This document shows, in pieces, positions 60,776 to 64,000 of a stretch of DNA of 64,000 nt. The position numbers and the translations under genes are program-made. Every line of letters begins with the position of its first letter. Within the stretch, counting starts at the first letter, position 1. The notes under the pieces were generated by a model. It searched no databases, had not been told where the DNA came from, and was given only the letters and a program-made list of their open reading frames with translations. This DNA comes from UMGS687 sp964383665 (lineage in GTDB: Bacteria > Bacillota > Clostridia > Christensenellales > UBA1242), in the NCBI GenBank assembly GCA_964383665.1, contig CAYLHO010000002.1:124001-188000 (forward strand). Direction: 5' to 3'.

Positions 60776-61777
60776 ATGAAAAAATTTGCAATTTTTCTTG
60801 CGCTGATTATTGGAAGTTTTTCAATTGTTTTTGCAGGTTGCGGAAGCAGCAATGTAATTCGCGTTAACGAAGTTACGCACAGCATTTTCTATGCGCCTTT
60901 CTATGCTGCAATCAATCTTGGATTCATGGAAGAAGAGAACATTGAAATTGATCTTACAAACGGCGGAGGATCAGATCAATCAATGACAGCGCTTTTAAGC
61001 GGAAGCGCCGACATGGCTCTTCTTGGCCCTGAAACAGCGGTTTATGTTGTTGGCGAGGGAGCAAAAAATTCGCCAGTTATCGTTGGACAATTAACAAAAC
61101 GCGATGGCTCGCTTCTTGTTGGAAGAACAAACGAAACAAACTTTGATTGGAGCAATTTGGCGGGCAAAGAAATTATTGGAGGGCGAAGAGGCGGGTCTCC
61201 GGCAATGTCTCTTCAATATGCAGTTCAATTGGCTGGTAACACAATTGGAACAGCGCCAGAGCAATGTAACATAAATCTTGATGTTGCGTTCAATCTTGTT
61301 GTTGGGGCTTTCGAGGCAGGGCAAGGCGACTACTGCACAATGTTTGAACCAACCGCAAGCGAATATGTTGCCGCTGGGAAAGGTTATATTGTTGCTGCTG
61401 TTGGGCAAGCAAGCGGGGAAGTTCCGTTCACATGCTTTATGGCAATGCAAAATTATATTAGCAAGAATGAATCAAAAGTTGAGGGATTCTTGCGCGCAGT
61501 AACCCGAGCTTATAACTATCTCATTTCGGCAACAGATGAACAAATTGTTGACGCGCTTAAACCTTCATTCTCAACAACAACCGATGAAATTATTGTTTCA
61601 TCTGTTCGAAACTACATTTCATACGACATGTGGAAAAGCACACCTGTTATGAATGAAGAGGATTTTAACAGATTGCAAGATGTTATGGAAAATGCGGGCG
61701 AACTTGACAAGAGAATAAGTTTTGGAAACGTTGTTAACAACACCTATGCACAACGAGTTGTTGATTCCCTTAAGTAA
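60776..61777 (+). CDS. ABC transporter substrate-binding lipoprotein (SsuA/ThiY type)
   Basis: A 333-residue lipoprotein: signal peptide with lipobox IVFAGC (Cys about 22), then the NMT1/SsuA-like fold with IFYAPFYAAINLGFMEEENI, GGSDQSMTALLSGSADMAL, GPETAVYV and KEIIGGRRGGSPAM. Family members bind sulfonates, nitrate, thiamine precursors or similar small molecules; the ligand is not deducible. It has its own promoter and terminator, and no ATPase or permease of its class lies in the window. Confidence 0.88.
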   Translation: MKKFAIFLALIIGSFSIVFAGCGSSNVIRVNEVTHSIFYAPFYAAINLGFMEEENIEIDLTNGGGSDQSMTALLSGSADMALLGPETAVYVVGEGAKNSPVIVGQLTKRDGSLLVGRTNETNFDWSNLAGKEIIGGRRGGSPAMSLQYAVQLAGNTIGTAPEQCNINLDVAFNLVVGAFEAGQGDYCTMFEPTASEYVAAGKGYIVAAVGQASGEVPFTCFMAMQNYISKNESKVEGFLRAVTRAYNYLISATDEQIVDALKPSFSTTTDEIIVSSVRNYISYDMWKSTPVMNEEDFNRLQDVMENAGELDKRISFGNVVNNTYAQRVVDSLK

Positions 61778-61797
61778 TTAAGAATTATTAAAAATAA

Positions 61798-61832
61798 TTA
61801 GAGAAGAAATTTTCTTCTCTTTTATTTTTTCT
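61798..61832 (+). terminator. Terminator after the binding-protein gene
   Basis: AGAGAAGAAA / TTTCTTCTCT followed by TTTATTTTTTC. The following 61833-61946 is nearly pure A/T with no gene. Confidence 0.8.
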
Positions 61833-61946
61833 TAAACATGTAAAATATGCAAAAAAATCATAAAAAATTAATATTTTTTTAAAAATATTTAATTAAATTT
61901 GATTTTTTTAATGAATTAATAAAAATTTAAAATCATATTTTAAATT

Positions 61947-63293
61947 ATGAAAGTTTCCAAATTGGAAAAGTTTTATTACGGAATTGGAGAGTTGGGGTAT
62001 TCAACAATAACTTCAACACTTTCAAATTTTATTATGTTTTTTGGGACGAGTGTTCTTGGAATTTCTGGGTCACTTATGGGGCTTGCTGTTTCGCTTGGAG
62101 TTTTTTGGGATGCAATTTCCGACCCCATTGTTGGCCATTATTCCGACAATTTAAATTCACCGCTAGGGCGTCGCCACCCGTTCATGCTTGTTGGAATTTT
62201 TGGGCTTTGCGCTGTTAATTTAACAATTTGGCTTGTTCCACAATCTGCGCCAATGGCCGTTAAGTTTGTTTGGATTTTAATTTCGCTTTTGGCAATTCAA
62301 ACATTTTCAACATTCTTTGGAACGCCGCACATGGCACTTGGGCTTGAAATGACAACGAACTCAAATGAACAAACTTCAATTCAATGTTATCGAACGGTTT
62401 TCTCGCTTATTGGAATGATGCTGCCAACAATTTTTATGTTTATTTTCATGCCTTCAACTTCGTCGAATCAAGGGCAACTTCAAACTCAAGGTTATGTTAA
62501 CACGGCATATGCTTCATCAATTTTATGTTTAATTTTTGGGCTTATAACAATTTTTGGAACGCTTAAACGGCAAGTTTGCTGCCCTAAACCAAGAGAAAAA
62601 AAACGAAAAGGTTTGCTGAAATCACTTTTTTTCGATGTTTTTGGAATTTTAAGAAAAAAACAATATCGAATTTTAATTTTGGGTTATTCAATAAGTCTTT
62701 TGGCATCGTCAATTCTAACCGCCGCCGGCATGCATATGTTCACATATTGTTTTCATTTTAGTTCGCAGCAAATTTCAATTGTTCTTGCTTCGTTCATACT
62801 TTCTGCTGTTGTTTCTCAATTTGTTTGGAGCAAGATTTCTGGGAAAATTGGAAAAAAGAAAACTTTAATTCGTGGAATTTCTTTTGGAATTATTGCAATT
62901 TTTGTTGTTTGGGTGTTCTTCCTTTTAAGAGATTTATTTTCAACAAGTGTTCTTTTTTGGATCATTCTTCCATTAATTTTTCTTGTGGGATTTGGAACAG
63001 GAGTTTTATTTTCGTTTCCAATTTCACTTTTTGGCGATGTTATGTTGAAAGATGTTGAAATTTGCGGAACAAACAAAGTTGGGGTCTATTCTGGGATTAT
63101 GACGCTTGCTTCAAAAGTTAGCAATGCGTTTGCTCTTGCAATTATTGGAGTTGTTCTCGATCTTATCCATTTTTCCTCATCTTCTCCTGTTCAGCCTCTT
63201 TCTGTTCAAAATGGGCTTGGGCTTTTGGTTTTGCTTGGAACGGTTTTGTCGCTTGGAATTTCGGTTGCCATATTTGGAAAATTTGAGGAATAA
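61947..63293 (+). CDS. GPH-family (MFS) sugar/cation symporter-like transporter
   Basis: A 448-residue membrane protein with about twelve helices, of the glycoside-pentoside-hexuronide:cation symporter type. Family signs are KFYYGIGELGYS at the start, FWDAISDPIVGHYSDN with SPLGRRHPFM, and TFFGTPHMALGLEMT. A basic cytoplasmic loop (KRQVCCPKPREKKRKG) lies in the middle. The substrate is probably a sugar or glycoside. No ribosome site precedes ATG 61947; a TATTTT lies five bases before it. Confidence 0.85.
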   Translation: MKVSKLEKFYYGIGELGYSTITSTLSNFIMFFGTSVLGISGSLMGLAVSLGVFWDAISDPIVGHYSDNLNSPLGRRHPFMLVGIFGLCAVNLTIWLVPQSAPMAVKFVWILISLLAIQTFSTFFGTPHMALGLEMTTNSNEQTSIQCYRTVFSLIGMMLPTIFMFIFMPSTSSNQGQLQTQGYVNTAYASSILCLIFGLITIFGTLKRQVCCPKPREKKRKGLLKSLFFDVFGILRKKQYRILILGYSISLLASSILTAAGMHMFTYCFHFSSQQISIVLASFILSAVVSQFVWSKISGKIGKKKTLIRGISFGIIAIFVVWVFFLLRDLFSTSVLFWIILPLIFLVGFGTGVLFSFPISLFGDVMLKDVEICGTNKVGVYSGIMTLASKVSNAFALAIIGVVLDLIHFSSSSPVQPLSVQNGLGLLVLLGTVLSLGISVAIFGKFEE

Positions 63294-63295
63294 GT

Positions 63296-63324
63296 TTGAC
63301 AGTTTCAAATTAAAAGTGTAATCT
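63296..63324 (+). promoter_or_regulatory. Promoter of the CofE-like gene
   Basis: TTGACA (63296-63301), 17-bp spacer, TAATCT (63319-63324), then GGGGAGG before ATG 63347. Confidence 0.7.
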
Positions 63325-63346
63325 TTTTTGAAAAAGGGGAGGTTGC

Positions 63347-64000
63347 ATGGGAAAATTTGGAACAATTTCATATGGAGTTAGAACTCCAATCATAAAACGA
63401 GGGGACGATCTTGTTGAAATTGTTACAACAAGTGTTTTAAACGCTCTTAAAGAGAATAATTTGGAACTTCAAGACAGAGATGTTGTTGGCGTTACGGAAG
63501 CAGTTGTTGGAATTGCGCAAGGAAATTTTGCAACGGTTGATCAAATTGCAAAAGATGTTGAAAAACATTTTAAAGACAAAACAGTTGGGCTTATTTTTCC
63601 AATTATGAGCAGAAACAGATTTTCACTTTTGCTTAAAGGAATTTCCATGGGCTGCAAAAAACTTATAATAATGCTTTCCTATCCTTCTGACGAAGTTGGA
63701 AACCCATTAATTTCACAACAAAAACATTACGAAAGCGGAATAAACCTATATGGCAAGGCTCTTTCCGAGGAAGAGTTCAGAAATGCATTTGGCGAAACAA
63801 AACATCTTTTTACAGGTGTTGACTACATTGAATTTTATAAACAAATTGCAGGGCAAAACTGCGAAATTATTTTTGGAAACAAAGCTGAAAACATTTTGGA
63901 CTACACAAAATTTGTTATAAACGCGGACATTCACACTCGGAAGCAAACAAAACAACATTTAATTGATTGCGGCGCAGAAAAGGTTGTTTCCCTTGATGAA
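63347..64000 (+). CDS. CofE-like coenzyme F420-0:L-glutamate ligase family protein (3' end outside window)
   Basis: The frame is open for 218 codons to the end of the window. Key segments: GTISYGVRTPIIKRGDDLVE at the start, DVVGVTEAVVGIAQGNFATV, IFPIMSRNRFSLLLKGIS, and the metal-binding-like NADIHTRKQTK. This is the CofE fold, which adds glutamate to F420-0. Clostridial genomes often carry CofE-like proteins without making F420, so the true substrate may differ. GGGGAGG is six bases before ATG 63347, and a promoter lies upstream. Confidence 0.75.
   Translation, partial: MGKFGTISYGVRTPIIKRGDDLVEIVTTSVLNALKENNLELQDRDVVGVTEAVVGIAQGNFATVDQIAKDVEKHFKDKTVGLIFPIMSRNRFSLLLKGISMGCKKLIIMLSYPSDEVGNPLISQQKHYESGINLYGKALSEEEFRNAFGETKHLFTGVDYIEFYKQIAGQNCEIIFGNKAENILDYTKFVINADIHTRKQTKQHLIDCGAEKVVSLDE

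Overview
The window is AT-rich, with very strong preference for GTT, ATT, CTT/TTG, GGA and CAA codons. It reads as a chromosomal segment of a low-GC, Gram-positive-type bacterium, probably an uncultured member of the Bacillota/Clostridia. The support is AGGAGG-type ribosome sites, consensus TTGACA-17-TATAAT promoters, hairpin-plus-T terminators, the order ruvC-ruvA-ruvB-queA-tgt-yajC, an ftsQ/divIB-ftsA-ftsZ cluster, a PdaB/YlxY-like deacetylase, a SpoIVFB-like M50 protease and a SipW-type signal peptidase. Species cannot be named from the sequence.

Layout. 0-2.1 kb: end of an unknown gene, an S1-domain protein, tRNA-Thr(CGU) on the minus strand and cmk. 2.1-6.6 kb (minus strand): polysaccharide deacetylase; a three-gene operon with an intact metallophosphoesterase, what looks like its catalytically dead paralogue, and a zinc-ribbon protein; and a RadC-type JAMM protein. 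6.8-12.1 kb: ruvCAB, queA, tgt, an unlisted 33-residue membrane peptide and yajC without secDF. 12.2-15.2 kb: DUF11 repeat protein, tRNA-Thr(GGU) followed by two copies of a 177-bp hairpin-rich unit that each end in a copy of the tRNA 3' end, a CYTH protein with foreign codon use, and a methyltransferase. 15.4-20.1 kb (minus): a MoxR ATPase fused to a DUF6273-like region, a pseudo-AAA protein, and a DUF2201 metallopeptidase/VWA protein with long low-complexity tracts. 20.2-23.5 kb (minus): marR and a MacB-like ABC exporter with its operator. 23.9-34.6 kb: an ABC-2 transporter and a 2,792-residue Ig-like surface protein. 34.7-39.7 kb: small hypothetical, Cof-type HAD phosphatase, and a heterodimeric ABC exporter. 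40-41.5 kb: TasA-like secreted protein and SipW-type signal peptidase. 41.5-43.4 kb: an HTH/HATPase/DUF4325 regulator and an HD hydrolase, divergent around six helically phased iterons. 43.4-49.2 kb: divIB, an unknown membrane protein, ftsA, ftsZ, gpmI. 49.3-52 kb: orphan PrgI-VirB4 fusion. 52-60.7 kb (minus): greA, a small protein, the PAP2-tsaE-tsaB-rimI operon, a ComEC-like lactamase-fold protein, cysS, a DUF4132-like protein and an M50 protease. 60.8-64 kb: a substrate-binding lipoprotein, a GPH-type transporter and the start of a CofE-like ligase.

What stands out: (i) the 177-bp tandem element at the tRNA-Thr 3' end; (ii) the MoxR/pseudo-AAA/metallopeptidase-VWA operon; (iii) the six-iteron control region; (iv) five genes whose -10 box lies exactly 6-7 nt before the ATG with no ribosome site, implying leaderless mRNAs; (v) a giant surface protein built from six super-repeats of about 355 residues; (vi) two separate cases of an intact enzyme encoded next to a degenerate paralogue.
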